Positions 1-9,006 of a stretch of 64,000 nucleotides of DNA are shown here, one piece after another. A program made the position numbers and the translations under genes. Source of the DNA: Collinsella aerofaciens. Lineage in GTDB: Bacteria; Actinomycetota; Coriobacteriia; Coriobacteriales; Coriobacteriaceae. The notes under the pieces are model-generated. The model searched no databases. It was not told where the DNA came from and saw nothing but the letters and a program-made list of their open reading frames with translations. The DNA lies in NCBI RefSeq assembly GCF_015558785.1, contig NZ_JADMOP010000001.1, positions 207,021-271,020 on the forward strand. The letters run 5' to 3'. Position 1 is the first letter of the stretch. Each line of letters begins with the position of its first letter.

Positions 1-1
1 G

Positions 2-979
<978 letters not shown>

Positions 980-1003
980 TGCATCAATAGTCAAATTGAA
1001 GAA

Positions 1004-1039
1004 CCGCCCGGAAGCACGATGCCTTCCGGGCGGTTTTTA
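1004..1039 (+). terminator. Rho-independent terminator after ligA
   Basis: A perfect 11-bp stem (CCGCCCGGAAG at 1004-1014 pairing with 1023-1033) with an 8-nt loop is followed by TTTTT. It lies 25 bp after the ligA stop codon and points in the ligA direction. Confidence 0.93.
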
Positions 1040-1150
1040 CTTTGCTGGGGCAACCGGCACCGTGATCTGTGTCACGTAGGTTGTGGGGTCGTCGCTGATG
1101 ATGTCGTCGATCAGGGCGATCTCGCGTTGCCCCGCTACGCTGCCAGCTTG
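1037..1150 (-). pseudogene. Possible remnant of a GyrI-like (MerR/AraC effector domain) regulator C-terminus
   Basis: Downstream of the MATE stop codon, another minus-strand frame reads QAGSVAGQREIALIDDIISD and continues to a stop (TAA, 1037-1039), ending with the pattern TYVTQITVPVAPAK. The ending resembles the last strand of GyrI-like effector-binding domains (an x-T-E/Q-I-x-V/I-P-V ending), which often sit behind MerR-type DNA-binding domains. Only about 37 codons are open before an in-frame stop at 1151-1153, so no intact gene exists here. The neighbouring MATE promoter carries a MerR-type dyad, which fits loss of a local regulator. The resemblance is judged by eye and is weak. Confidence 0.35.
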
Positions 1151-2481
1151 TCAAAAGCCCCGCGCCGGTTGAGTACGGTAAACGCGACAACGCAAATGAC
1201 TGCCGACAAAATCGACCCGCACGGCGACGCGATGCCCATGGGAAAGAGCGTGTCGGAATAGGCGTTCGACAGCAGCCATGCACCGGGCACGCGAATGAGT
1301 GCCACGGCCAGCACGTTGTGCGCAAAGCCGATGTAGCTCTTGCCGTATGCAGCGAAAAAGCCGCTAAAGCAAATGTGGATGCCGGCAAAGATTGCATCGA
1401 AAATATAACTGTGCATATAGCCGGTGCCGGCCGCGACCACCGCGGCGTCCTTGGCAAAAAAGCCGATAAACGTCGGTGCCACCAGCCACATCAGCGTTGT
1501 GATCAGACAGCCGTACACTACCGAGATGGTCATGGCGTCTTTGAGTACCTGGCGCGCGCGGTCGCCCTTGCCCGCGCCGGCATTTTGCGCTGTGAGTGCG
1601 CTGACGGTGGCGCCCATGGAGCTCGGGACGATGAACAAAAAGCTGATCATCTTCTCGACCAGGCCCACGGCAGCGGCGTCAACGAGCCCTCGATGGTTGG
1701 CGATGACGGTGATAAACATAAACGCCACCTGGATGCAGCCGTCCTGCACGGCCACGGGCACGCCGATCTTAAGAATGCTGCCGAGCACCTCGGGCTGGGG
1801 GCGCAGGTCGCTGCGCTTAACGTGGATGTTCGTGCGGCGGCTCTTGAGCCAGACGAGCGCGAGGGCAACGCTTGCCGTCTGGGCGGTTACTGTGCCGAGT
1901 GCCGCACCCACGGGGCCGAGCCCCATGTGGCCGATAAACAGAAAGTCGAGCGCGATATTAATGATGCACGCCACGCCGATCACGTACATAGGCGAGCGCG
2001 AATCGCCCAGCCCGCGAAAGATGGCCGAGAGGATGTTGTACGCGGCGATAAAGGGAATGCCGATAAAGCAGATACGCAGGTAGGCGGCGGTTCCTTCGAC
2101 TGCCTCGGCCGGCGTGCCAATGAGTGCCACGATCTGCGGGCACAGTGCAAGCAGGACAACAGCCAGCACCACCGAGACACCCATAAACAGCGTGATGGTG
2201 TTGCCGATGGTGGTCTCGGCGCGATCGAAGCGACGCGAACCCACGGCGTGGCCGACGATGACCGTCGTTCCCATGGCCAGACCCACGAGCGTCACGGTAA
2301 TGATATAGAGCGTCTGCGCGCCATTACCCACGGCGGTGATGCCGGTGGCGCCGCTAAACTGCCCCATCATGTACAGATCGGCCATGCCGTAGAGCATCTG
2401 CAAAAAGTACGAGAGCATATAGGGCAGGGCAAAGACCGCGATGGTCTTAAGGACATTGCCGCGTGTGAGGTCGTGTTCCAT
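1135..2481 (-). CDS. MATE family efflux transporter
   Basis: A 448-residue integral membrane protein with about 12 hydrophobic segments, the usual MATE size. It probably exports drugs or other organic cations by Na+ or H+ antiport. Typical family features are the N-terminal LPYMLSYFLQMLYGMADLY stretch and internal repeats such as LVGLAMGTTVIVGHAVGSRR in the first half and MGATVSALTAQNAGAG in the second. The start ATG at 2481 gives the conserved N-terminus (EHDLTRGNVLKTI), though the ribosome-binding site is weak. It is transcribed toward ligA and divergently from the ABC exporter pair. Its upstream region has a MerR-type dyad, suggesting ligand-induced expression. Substrate unknown. Confidence 0.93.
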   Translation of the reverse strand: MEHDLTRGNVLKTIAVFALPYMLSYFLQMLYGMADLYMMGQFSGATGITAVGNGAQTLYIITVTLVGLAMGTTVIVGHAVGSRRFDRAETTIGNTITLFMGVSVVLAVVLLALCPQIVALIGTPAEAVEGTAAYLRICFIGIPFIAAYNILSAIFRGLGDSRSPMYVIGVACIINIALDFLFIGHMGLGPVGAALGTVTAQTASVALALVWLKSRRTNIHVKRSDLRPQPEVLGSILKIGVPVAVQDGCIQVAFMFITVIANHRGLVDAAAVGLVEKMISFLFIVPSSMGATVSALTAQNAGAGKGDRARQVLKDAMTISVVYGCLITTLMWLVAPTFIGFFAKDAAVVAAGTGYMHSYIFDAIFAGIHICFSGFFAAYGKSYIGFAHNVLAVALIRVPGAWLLSNAYSDTLFPMGIASPCGSILSAVICVVAFTVLNRRGAFDKLAA

Positions 2482-2521
2482 GGGCGGGGCTTTCTGGCTG
2501 GGTTTGTTTACGTACCAGTGT

Positions 2522-2552
2522 AGTGAAAACCCTACAACGATTGTAGAGTCAA
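2522..2552 (-). promoter_or_regulatory. MerR-type promoter/operator of the MATE gene
   Basis: On the minus strand TTGACT (2552-2547) is followed by a perfect dyad, CTACAA-TCG-TTGTAG (2532-2546), inside a roughly 19-bp spacer before a poor -10 (TTCACT, 2527-2522). A long spacer filled by a dyad is the hallmark of promoters activated by MerR-family regulators. The -10 assignment is tentative. Confidence 0.5.
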
Positions 2553-2593
2553 GGTTTGTGTTGACGCCGAAGCGAAAAAGTCTCGCGCACCAT

Positions 2594-2608
2594 TATTCCG
2601 AGTGAATA
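2594..2608. promoter_or_regulatory. Palindromic operator candidate upstream of the ABC exporter
   Basis: TATTC-CGAGT-GAATA is a perfect inverted repeat lying 132 bp upstream of the first ABC gene. A related half-site, ATTATTC, recurs at 2679-2685 inside the core promoter, so the two may be bound by the same regulator. Confidence 0.45.
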
Positions 2609-2670
2609 TGGACACACGTCACGAGAACTCGCCGCCGTCGCTAACCTTGCAGAAAACGATTTCGGAATAC

Positions 2671-2698
2671 TTGACACCATTATTCGGCGCGCAATAAT
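2671..2698 (+). promoter_or_regulatory. Promoter of the ABC exporter pair with overlapping palindrome
   Basis: A consensus -35 (TTGACA, 2671-2676), 16-bp spacer and AATAAT -10 (2693-2698) form a strong sigma-70-type promoter. ATTATT (2679-2684) and AATAAT (2693-2698) make an inverted repeat spanning spacer and -10, a position at which a bound repressor would block RNA polymerase. Confidence 0.65.
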
Positions 2699-2739
2699 AC
2701 GTGCGTTTGCGAACAACGTTTGATGGGGGTTGAACCTGC

Positions 2740-4569
2740 GTGCGCAATCTCAAAATACTGTTTTCCTATCTAGGGGCATACCGTCGCGATGCCATCCTCG
2801 GCGTGTTCTTTGTGTCGGTCGAGACGGTGCTCGAGCTGTTTATCCCGGTCATCATGGCCAACATCATCGATGTGGGCGTGCCTGCGGGTGATATCAACTA
2901 CATGCTGCTGCAGGGCGCGTACATGTTGGTGTGCGCTGCGCTTTCGCTGGTACTGGGCTTGGGTTATGCCCGCACGTCCGCCCGCGTTGCCTCGGGCCTA
3001 GGCGCTAACCTGCGCGAGGCCGAGTACAAAAAGATTCAGACGCTCGCTTTTGGTAACCTGGACAACTACGACGCCAGCTCGCTCGTCACCCGCATGACCA
3101 CGGACATCACCGTTATCCAAAATGCTGTGGGCAACGGCTTTCGCCCTATGGTGCGCGGCCCGGTGACGCTTATCGTCGGCCTTATCTACGCGCTGATGCT
3201 GTCGCGCCCGCTCGCCACCGTCTTTGCGATCATCTTGCCCGTGCTGGCAATCGTACTGGGCGTCATCACCTATCGCGTCAGTCCGCTCTACCGCCAACTC
3301 CAGACCTCGATGGACCACCTCAACGGCGTGGTACAGGAAGACCTCACCGCCGTGCGTGCCGTCAAGGCCTACGTTCGTACCGAGCACGAGGAGGCCAAGT
3401 TCGACGCAGTCAATACCGAGCTTGCGCGCACTGCGACAAAGACCTTTGGCAGCGCGGTGCTCAACCTGCCGGTGTTTCAGCTGTCGATGTACGTGGCTGC
3501 GCTCTCCATCCTGTGGATTGGCGGCCGCATGATTCTCGCCGGCAAGCTGGGCGTGGGCTCGCTCACGGGCTTTATGAGCTACGTGCTGCTGATCATGAAT
3601 TCGCTCATGATGATTTCCAACGTGTTTTTGCTGCTCACGCGCGCTCTTACGAGTGTGGGCCGTATCGCAGAGGTGCTCGATGAAGAGCCCTTTATCGCCA
3701 ATCCTGCGGGGGACCTCGCGACTGCGGCGCCAACGGACGGCAGTATCGAGTTTCGCGACGTGTCGTTTAAATACCGCGCGGATGCTGCCGAGGATGTGCT
3801 CGAGCATATCGACCTTCGCATCGAGAGCGGCTCGACGGTGGGCATCCTCGGCGGCACGGGCTCGGGCAAGAGTTCGCTTGTACAGCTGATTGCGCGCCTG
3901 TACGACGCCACTGAGGGCACCGTGCTTGTGGGCGGACACGACGTGCGCGACTACGACCTCGCGACCTTACGCGATGCCGTGGGCATTGTGCTGCAAAAGA
4001 ATGTGCTGTTCACGGGCACCGTGCGCGAGAACCTGCAGTGGGGTAATCCGCAGGCGTCGGACGATGAGCTCCTCGCGGCTTGCCGCGCGGCGTGCGTGGA
4101 CGAGTTCCTTGATCGCATCGGCGGACTCGACGGCGAGTTGGGCCAAGGCGGCGCCGGTGTCTCGGGTGGCCAGAAGCAACGCCTGTGCATCGCGCGCACG
4201 CTGCTCAAGCATCCGCGCGTGCTCATTTTTGATGACTCCACCAGCGCGGTCGATATGGCGACCGACGCTAAGATTCGCGAGCACATCGCCCGGATTTCCG
4301 ATACGACCGTGCTCATCATCGCCCAGCGCATCGCGAGCGTCATGGATGCCGATCGCATTGTGGTATTGGACGACGGTCGTGTCCACGGCGTGGGCACGCA
4401 CGAGGAACTGCTAGCGGGCGACAACATATACCAGGAGATTTATGCCTCGCAGATGGAGTTTGCGAGGAACGCGGACGCCGGCGACGGCAGCGACGATGGT
4501 TGCGCGAATGATCCGTTTTCCTCCGTCGCATGCGGATCGCCCTTGGAAGGGGGTGAGCGTCATGCCTAA
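2740..4569 (+). CDS. ABC exporter, half-transporter with degenerate ATP site (subunit A)
   Basis: A 609-residue type IV exporter half: six-helix transmembrane domain (about residues 1-310) followed by a nucleotide-binding domain. Walker A is GGTGSGKSS and the signature is VSGGQKQR. Walker B ends LIFDDSTSAVD, so the catalytic glutamate is replaced by aspartate, as in the non-canonical subunit of heterodimeric exporters such as TM287/288. The GTG start at 2740 has GGGGG 10 nt upstream. The C-terminus extends about 30 residues past the usual end and overlaps the start of the partner gene. Likely exports lipids, peptides or drugs; substrate not predictable. A palindrome in its promoter suggests local repression. 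Confidence 0.93.
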   Translation: MRNLKILFSYLGAYRRDAILGVFFVSVETVLELFIPVIMANIIDVGVPAGDINYMLLQGAYMLVCAALSLVLGLGYARTSARVASGLGANLREAEYKKIQTLAFGNLDNYDASSLVTRMTTDITVIQNAVGNGFRPMVRGPVTLIVGLIYALMLSRPLATVFAIILPVLAIVLGVITYRVSPLYRQLQTSMDHLNGVVQEDLTAVRAVKAYVRTEHEEAKFDAVNTELARTATKTFGSAVLNLPVFQLSMYVAALSILWIGGRMILAGKLGVGSLTGFMSYVLLIMNSLMMISNVFLLLTRALTSVGRIAEVLDEEPFIANPAGDLATAAPTDGSIEFRDVSFKYRADAAEDVLEHIDLRIESGSTVGILGGTGSGKSSLVQLIARLYDATEGTVLVGGHDVRDYDLATLRDAVGIVLQKNVLFTGTVRENLQWGNPQASDDELLAACRAACVDEFLDRIGGLDGELGQGGAGVSGGQKQRLCIARTLLKHPRVLIFDDSTSAVDMATDAKIREHIARISDTTVLIIAQRIASVMDADRIVVLDDGRVHGVGTHEELLAGDNIYQEIYASQMEFARNADAGDGSDDGCANDPFSSVACGSPLEGGERHA

Positions 4570-6460
4570 GACCGCAGCCCAAGCACGCCCGGCCGACCTC
4601 AAGCGCACTGTGCGCCGCTTGCTCTCCTACATGGGGCATGCCAAGTTCTCGTTGCTCGCGGTGGGCGTGCTCGCCTCCGTTGCCGCCATCGCGAGCCTCG
4701 CCGGCACCTACATGGTGCGCCCCATCGTTAACGGTTTGGCCACGGGCGGGGAGGAACTGCTCGCCAAGCAGGTCATCCTGACGGCGATCATCTACGCCGT
4801 GGGCGTGCTCTCGGCCCTGGGCTACTCACAGATCATGGTGCGCGCGGCCCAACACGTGGTGTCCGATATTCGCCGCGACCTGTTCGCGCACATCCAGACG
4901 CTGCCGCTCAGTTATTTTGACAGCACGCGCTCGGGCGACATCATGAGTTTTTTCACCAACGACGTCGACACCGTCTCCGAGGCGCTCAACAACAGCTTTG
5001 CCAACGTGATTCAGGCCGCCATTCAGGTTGTGGGCACCACGGCTATGCTCATCATCCTTAACTGGCAGCTCACGATTATCACACTCGTGTGCGATGCGGC
5101 CATTGTGCTGTATGCGCGCTACTCGGGCGCGCGCTCTAAGCGTTTCTTTGCTGCCCAGCAGGCATCGCTTGGCGACCTGGACGGATATATCGAAGAGATG
5201 GTCTCGGGCCAAAAGGTCATCAAGGTCTTTAACCGTGAGGCAGCGAATGTCGCCGGCTTCACCTGCCGCAACGACGAGCTTTGCCGCACCGGTACCGCCG
5301 CCGTGAGCTATGCCAACTCCATGGTGCCCATGACCGTCGTGATTGGTTACGTCAACTATGCCATCGTCGCCGTGGCGGGCGGCATGCTCTGCATCAAGGG
5401 GCTCGCCGATGTGGGCGCACTTGCAAGCTACCTGGTCTTTGTGCGCCAGGCCGCCATGCCCATCAACCAGTTTACGCAGCTCGGCAACTTCTTGCTCAAC
5501 GCGTTGGCCGGTGCCGAGCGCCTGTTTGCGGCTATGGACCTTGAGCCCGAGGTGGACGAGGGCTGCGTGGAGCTGGTGCAGACGGGCGACGCCGCGTGGG
5601 CGTGGAAGATTCCCGAGGGCCAGGGCGTGGGCGTCTATGGGCACCTGCATGACGTGGCAGCCGTTGATGAGTCGGGCCGCGCGGTGGCCGCCGACGGCAC
5701 CGAGCTCACGTGCGGCTTGGTCCCGCTTGCCGGCGACGTGCGCTTCCATGCCGTGGACTTTTCCTACGTGCCGGGCGCCCGCGTGCTCACGGACCTCAAC
5801 CTGTTTGCCAAGCCGGGGCAAAAGATTGCGTTTGTGGGCTCCACGGGCGCCGGCAAGACGACCATTACCAACCTCATCAACCGCTTCTACGAGGTCGATG
5901 ACGGCGAGATCACGTACGACGGCATCGACGTCAAGCACATTGCCAAGGCCAGCCTGCGCGGGTCGCTCGGCATTGTGCTGCAGGATACGCACCTGTTTAG
6001 CGGCACCATTGCGCAGAACATCCGCTTTGGCAAGCTCGACGCGACCGACGAGGAGGTGCGCGCCGCTGCCGAGGCCGCCTGCGCGGATTCGTTTATCCGC
6101 CGCCTGCCTAGAGGCTACGACACACCGGTCACGGCCGATGGCGCCAACCTGTCGCAGGGCCAGCGCCAGCTGCTCGCCATCGCGCGCGTGGCCGTCGCCG
6201 ATCCGCCGGTGCTCATCCTGGACGAGGCCACGAGCTCCATTGACACGCGTACCGAAAAGCTCATCGAGCGCGGTATGGACCGCATCATGCGCGGTCGCAC
6301 CACGTTTATGATCGCGCACCGCCTGTCCACTGTCCGCGACGCCGACGCCATCATGGTCCTCGAACACGGCCGCATCATCGAGCGCGGCACGCACGAAGAG
6401 CTGCTCGCCCAGCACGGCGAGTACTGGCAGCTGGCGCATGGCTTAAAAGAGCTGGATTAA
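4562..6460 (+). CDS. ABC exporter, half-transporter with catalytic ATP site (subunit B)
   Basis: A 632-residue partner of the preceding gene. ATG at 4562 is preceded by GGAAGGGGGTGAG and overlaps the upstream stop by 8 bp, so the two are translationally coupled. Six transmembrane helices precede an unusually long linker of about 70 residues (ELVQTGDAAWAWKIPEGQG through TCGLVPLAGDVRF) and a nucleotide-binding domain with Walker A GSTGAGKTT and canonical Walker B LILDEATSSID. Its signature is LSQGQ rather than LSGGQ. In the heterodimer this signature faces the defective Walker B of subunit A, so one site is degenerate and the other hydrolyses ATP. An in-frame upstream ATG (4442) has no convincing ribosome-binding site. 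Confidence 0.94.
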   Translation: MPKTAAQARPADLKRTVRRLLSYMGHAKFSLLAVGVLASVAAIASLAGTYMVRPIVNGLATGGEELLAKQVILTAIIYAVGVLSALGYSQIMVRAAQHVVSDIRRDLFAHIQTLPLSYFDSTRSGDIMSFFTNDVDTVSEALNNSFANVIQAAIQVVGTTAMLIILNWQLTIITLVCDAAIVLYARYSGARSKRFFAAQQASLGDLDGYIEEMVSGQKVIKVFNREAANVAGFTCRNDELCRTGTAAVSYANSMVPMTVVIGYVNYAIVAVAGGMLCIKGLADVGALASYLVFVRQAAMPINQFTQLGNFLLNALAGAERLFAAMDLEPEVDEGCVELVQTGDAAWAWKIPEGQGVGVYGHLHDVAAVDESGRAVAADGTELTCGLVPLAGDVRFHAVDFSYVPGARVLTDLNLFAKPGQKIAFVGSTGAGKTTITNLINRFYEVDDGEITYDGIDVKHIAKASLRGSLGIVLQDTHLFSGTIAQNIRFGKLDATDEEVRAAAEAACADSFIRRLPRGYDTPVTADGANLSQGQRQLLAIARVAVADPPVLILDEATSSIDTRTEKLIERGMDRIMRGRTTFMIAHRLSTVRDADAIMVLEHGRIIERGTHEELLAQHGEYWQLAHGLKELD

Positions 6461-6509
6461 CCCGTTCGAGCACGATGCTTTGATCCCTCCGTGCCCCTCA
6501 CTTCGCCTC

Positions 6510-6574
6510 AAACCATCACAACATTCGACGTTTTTTGCCAAAAACGGGAAAAGCATCGAATGTTGTGATGGTTT
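6510..6574. repeat. Palindromic intergenic repeat, family C, copy 1
   Basis: Perfect 19-bp arms (AAACCATCACAACATTCGA at 6510-6528 and its complement at 6556-6574) enclose a 27-bp loop. It lies 50 bp after the ABC gene and is followed by T residues, so it may double as a terminator. A near-identical copy lies at 7755-7813, and reversed copies at 10418 and 20435. Confidence 0.9.
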
Positions 6575-6675
6575 TTCTACCACTCGACCGGGTGGAATCG
6601 CTTTCTTGCGCGCGAAGGTGTGCGGACCCGTGGGCCGGGGAATAAGGTTGGTTATCCGACTCCATTGGAGGGCTC

Positions 6676-7713
6676 ATGGACCTGCCGATCGTCCTGTCCC
6701 ATAAGACTGCCTGGCTGTACCACAACGTGGCGCGCCCGTCCGAGCCGCTCTCGCGAGCAAGCAGCCTATACGATGAGGACTCGCTTGCTAACGAGGCGGA
6801 GCCGACCGCGAGCCTGCCCAAATTGGGACTCGATGCCAAGGGGCTGAGGGCTTCAACGGCTGTCGGGATTGTTACTGACTATCTGGTTTCGCTCGGTATT
6901 CCACGAGAAGAGCTCGATCATGTCGACACGCTCGTCAACTTTGATTTTGAGCGCTCGACGCCGGCTGGATTTAGGTGCCACGTGTTTGGAGCGCCGGTAC
7001 CTCCAGGCCATCTTATCGAGGTGGCAGAGGGCCTTCTAGTGGTTGATGAGGCCATGTGCTTTGTTCAAGCGGGTTCGTGGATGAGCGAGCCCGAGCAGCT
7101 GGAATATGGCTACGAAATCTGTGCCCGATACCATTTGAATCATCTGTCGACAGGCGATTATATCGAGATGGGGCAGAGGTATACCGTTGCCGACTTGATT
7201 GCCTATTGCAATGAGAACCGATCTCGTCAGGGGGCCATACGCGCGGCCGCCGTGCTCAGGCACGTGCACGATGGCGCGCGGTCGCCCATGGAGACGGCCA
7301 CCGCAATCATGGTCGTAGCAAAACGTTCCCAGGGCGGGCTGGGATACGCCAAGATCGAGCTCAACCATCGGGTCGATGTTCCCAACGAGTTCAAGTATCT
7401 CGCAAAGGCCGGGTATTTCGAGATCGACGTATATGCGCCTGCGAGCGGTACGGGGGTTGAATACAACGGCTCGGACCATCTTGATAAACAGCGCAGCGCG
7501 TCGGATGCGGAGCGTATGACCGTGCTGAGCGCGCTGGGCTTTAGGATGATCGTCCTCACCGGGACTCAGTTTGCCCATCAGCTGCAATTGCACCGGGCGA
7601 TGAATGCCATCGCGCTCGCTATGGGTCTTAAGTGCGACCGAAGCGAAGCGTTCCAGAAACGTCAAAACGACCTGCGAGAATTCGTGATTCGGCACTGGGA
7701 CGGCGGCCTTTAG
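6676..7713 (+). CDS. Putative PD-(D/E)XK nuclease-like protein, DUF559/AbiEi-like C-terminus
   Basis: A 345-residue protein of unknown role. The C-terminal third reads EIDVYAP then EYNGSDH and, after a helix, LGFRMIVLTGTQF. This is the core pattern of DUF559/VSR-like restriction-endonuclease folds (acidic residue, E-Y-x-G-x-x-H, then a strand). The middle has the RHVHDGARSPMET motif often found in actinobacterial proteins of this kind and in AbiEi-like antitoxin families. There is no partner gene, signal peptide or membrane segment. A GGAGGG motif lies just before ATG 6676. It is bracketed by two almost identical palindromic repeats at 6510 and 7755. DNA cleavage is an inference from the fold pattern; a regulatory or degenerate role is possible. 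Confidence 0.6.
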   Translation: MDLPIVLSHKTAWLYHNVARPSEPLSRASSLYDEDSLANEAEPTASLPKLGLDAKGLRASTAVGIVTDYLVSLGIPREELDHVDTLVNFDFERSTPAGFRCHVFGAPVPPGHLIEVAEGLLVVDEAMCFVQAGSWMSEPEQLEYGYEICARYHLNHLSTGDYIEMGQRYTVADLIAYCNENRSRQGAIRAAAVLRHVHDGARSPMETATAIMVVAKRSQGGLGYAKIELNHRVDVPNEFKYLAKAGYFEIDVYAPASGTGVEYNGSDHLDKQRSASDAERMTVLSALGFRMIVLTGTQFAHQLQLHRAMNAIALAMGLKCDRSEAFQKRQNDLREFVIRHWDGGL

Positions 7714-7754
7714 GGGCGTTCCGGCCCTTCTGCGGGGTGCTGTGGGCAGGCAAG

Positions 7755-7813
7755 CCATCACAACATTCGACGTTTTTTGCCAAAATCGGGAAAAGCATCG
7801 AATGTTGTGATGG
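7755..7813. repeat. Palindromic intergenic repeat, family C, copy 2
   Basis: 16-bp perfect arms (CCATCACAACATTCGA and complement at 7798-7813). The loop differs from copy 1 by one base. It sits 42 bp after the nuclease-like gene, in the same orientation as copy 1. Confidence 0.9.
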
Positions 7814-7946
7814 TCTGTGCTGAGGATGGGCTTGGAAAGTCCGTTTTGCTCGAAGCGACCTGTCCTGTCGTACGGGTGTCGGCGTGATTCTCTCGTGGGG
7901 TATTATGTTTTCCGAAGAATAAAACGCCGCGTGAGGGGAGGGCTGC

Positions 7947-9002
7947 GTGGACGGGCGCGTGCAACATGACGGCTTTGGCCGCGATATCAACTACCTGCGC
8001 ATTGCCGTTACCGACAAGTGCAATTTCCGCTGCATTTACTGCATGCCGGCCGATGGCGTGGCGCCCCGTGCACACGACGAGCTGCTCAGCGCCGAGGAAA
8101 TCGCCCGCTTTGTGCGCTTGGTAGCAGGGGAGGGCATTCGCCGCGTGCGCCTGACGGGTGGCGAGCCGCTGGTCAGCCGCCGTATCATCCCGCTTATTCG
8201 CGACATCCGCGCGATTCCGCAGATCGAGGACGTCTCGCTCACCACCAACGGCGCCCTGCTGCCCAAGCTGGCACCGCAGCTCAAAGATGCCGGGCTTAAC
8301 CGCGTCAACATCTCGCTCGATACGCTCGACCCTACGCTGTTTGGAAAGATCACGCGCCTGGGTCGACTCGAGCAGACAATGGCCGGCATCGACGCGGCAC
8401 TGGCTTGGGGCTTTGAGCCCGTTAAGGTCAACTGCGTTGTGGTGCGCCGGCTCAACCAGGATGTGGCGGCCCTTGCGCGGCTCACGCTTGATCGCCCCAT
8501 CCACCTGCGCTTTATCGAATACATGCCCATCGGCGACGAGCACACGAGCTCGCATTGCGCTGTGGACCCGCATACGCCCGCGCTCAATCCCGAGCTGTGG
8601 GACGCGAGCGATACCGTGCCGAGCGACGAGCTGCGGGCGCGCATCAATGCCGGGGCCGCGGCGGCGGGACTGGGCGAGCTCGAGCCGCTCGACATCAACG
8701 ACGCTCCTGCTGGCGCGGGCCCTGCGCGCTACTGGCACTTTCCGGGCGCGGCGGGAACGGTTGGCTTTATTAGCGCCATGTCCAACCATTTTTGCGCGAA
8801 TTGCAACCGTCTGCGCCTGACGGCCGATGGCAACGTGCGTCCGTGCCTGTTCAGCGATGCCGAGTATTCGGTGCGTGAGGCGCTGCGCCGTGGTGATGAT
8901 ATGCAGGTACTTTCGATTTGGCGCGATGCCGTGGCCCACAAACCGCAGGAACACGCGATAATTGAGGGCACGCAACGATTCATGTCCCAAATCGGAGGAT
9001 GA
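7947..9002 (+). CDS. moaA: GTP 3',8-cyclase MoaA
   Basis: Radical-SAM enzyme of molybdenum cofactor synthesis; with MoaC it turns GTP into cyclic pyranopterin monophosphate. The N-terminal cluster motif is CNFRCIYC (CxxxCxxC). The second [4Fe-4S] ligand set, CANCNRLRLTADGNVRPC, is near the C-terminus, as the family requires. The GTG at 7947 follows GAGGGGAGGG. At 351 residues it is slightly longer than E. coli MoaA, with an insert around residues 200-250. It is followed 4 bp later by the moaC-mobB fusion. No moaD, moaE or moeA lies nearby, so the rest of the pathway must be elsewhere. Confidence 0.95.
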   Translation: MDGRVQHDGFGRDINYLRIAVTDKCNFRCIYCMPADGVAPRAHDELLSAEEIARFVRLVAGEGIRRVRLTGGEPLVSRRIIPLIRDIRAIPQIEDVSLTTNGALLPKLAPQLKDAGLNRVNISLDTLDPTLFGKITRLGRLEQTMAGIDAALAWGFEPVKVNCVVVRRLNQDVAALARLTLDRPIHLRFIEYMPIGDEHTSSHCAVDPHTPALNPELWDASDTVPSDELRARINAGAAAAGLGELEPLDINDAPAGAGPARYWHFPGAAGTVGFISAMSNHFCANCNRLRLTADGNVRPCLFSDAEYSVREALRRGDDMQVLSIWRDAVAHKPQEHAIIEGTQRFMSQIGG

Positions 9003-9006
9003 TCAT

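Noticed and set aside
4826..6439. Long minus-strand open frame opposite ABC subunit B
   Set aside because: Same antisense artefact of high GC coding DNA; the plus strand has Walker and signature motifs.
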